A DNA stretch of 64,000 nucleotides from Symbiodinium sp. CCMP2592 (taxonomy: Eukaryota > Sar > Dinophyceae > Suessiales > Symbiodiniaceae): contig CAJNDT010000942.1 of the NCBI GenBank assembly GCA_905221615.1, positions 47,280 through 111,279 of the forward strand, in the 5' to 3' direction. Every line of letters starts with the position of its first letter. Position 1 is the first letter of the stretch. Positions 63,964 through 64,000 of this stretch are shown here, piece after piece. The position numbers and the translations under genes are program-made. The notes beneath the pieces are model-generated. The model was not told the DNA's origin. It worked only from the letters and a program-made list of their open reading frames with translations, and made no database searches.

Positions 63964-64000
63964 TCCATCCCTGTTCCGAAGGGTCGATTGTGTGTCATGC
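63964..64000 (+). repeat. Terminal direct repeat 4, truncated
   Basis: First 37 bases of the terminal repeat (TCCATCCCTGTTCC...) after GTTGGGCTTGTGTGTG, cut by the window end. Confidence 0.8.

Larger units (their letters stand above)
53432..64000 (+). mobile_element. 10.8-kb GIY-YIG RT element, copy 2 (3' end outside window)
   Basis: Same order of nine ORFs and spacers as copy 1, offset by 10,843 bases at first, 10,819 after the RT deletion and 10,812 at the last ORF. The right terminal repeat starts at 63964 and is cut by the window end. Few substitutions separate the copies, so duplication is recent. Confidence 0.75.

Overview
The window looks like nuclear DNA of a dinoflagellate (inference). 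The evidence is GC-rich flanks, exon-sized open frames separated by introns, the dinoflagellate-style 2OG-oxygenase retroelement ORFs and HxGN/DFGG kinase-like protein, an adhesin-type surface gene rich in domains, and many long tandem and dispersed repeats. Nothing has bacterial operon logic, and no rRNA, tRNA or CRISPR array was recognised.

Layout. (1) 1-3540: one long + frame, broken by a single TGA, with a zinc-finger/Gly-Lys-rich part, then a SAM-methyltransferase-like part, then a 2OG-Fe(II)-oxygenase-like part; probably a retroelement polyprotein. (2) 3540-7260: fold-back and tandem repeats, plus a decayed minus-strand fragment of another 2OG-type retroelement ORF. (3) 7942-9333: a kinase-like ORF, then repeats to about 11940. 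(4) about 11950-23490: a strikingly AT-rich island with the gene content of a Polinton-like / Maverick-like DNA virus: rve integrase, a family-B DNA polymerase joined to an SF1 helicase, an A32-like packaging ATPase, a fibre with an S74-type chaperone end, a probable N-myristoylated small protein and several small proteins sharing a promoter-like motif. No capsid gene was seen. The island ends abruptly inside the fibre gene against host ankyrin-type sequence. (5) 23500-29140: mostly non-coding host DNA with an ankyrin fragment and a minisatellite. (6) 29141 to about 42300: exon blocks of one or more large secreted/membrane genes (LCW-type, DUF4215-type, thrombospondin type 1 and ILEI-like segments, then a class 3 lipase). 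(7) 42591-64000: two adjacent, nearly identical 10.8-kb elements, each bounded by 270-bp direct repeats set in TG microsatellite.

The last region is the most striking. Each 10.8-kb element carries nine non-overlapping + strand ORFs in the same order: a proline-rich 565-aa protein, a 388-aa protein, an 885-aa reverse transcriptase with an N-terminal GIY-YIG endonuclease, and six small proteins (85, 111-125, 211, 130, 102 and 158 aa) that include lysine-rich, arginine-rich and coiled-coil types. Six of the gaps hold related arrays built on TGCAAG, several ending in a splice-acceptor-like TTGCAG before the next ATG. The GIY-YIG plus RT pairing and direct terminal repeats point to a Penelope-like retroelement, but nine ORFs and 10.8 kb are far beyond the usual one or two ORFs. 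The units differ at few sites, so one copy is recent. I infer a self-mobilising multigene retroelement expressed as a polycistron resolved at the TGCAAG spacers; the sequence alone cannot prove this.

In the AT-rich island nearly every long gene is split by single-base shifts at A/T homopolymers. That is either uncorrected long-read error, decay, or slippage decoding, and this matters for every statement about whether the viral genes are intact.
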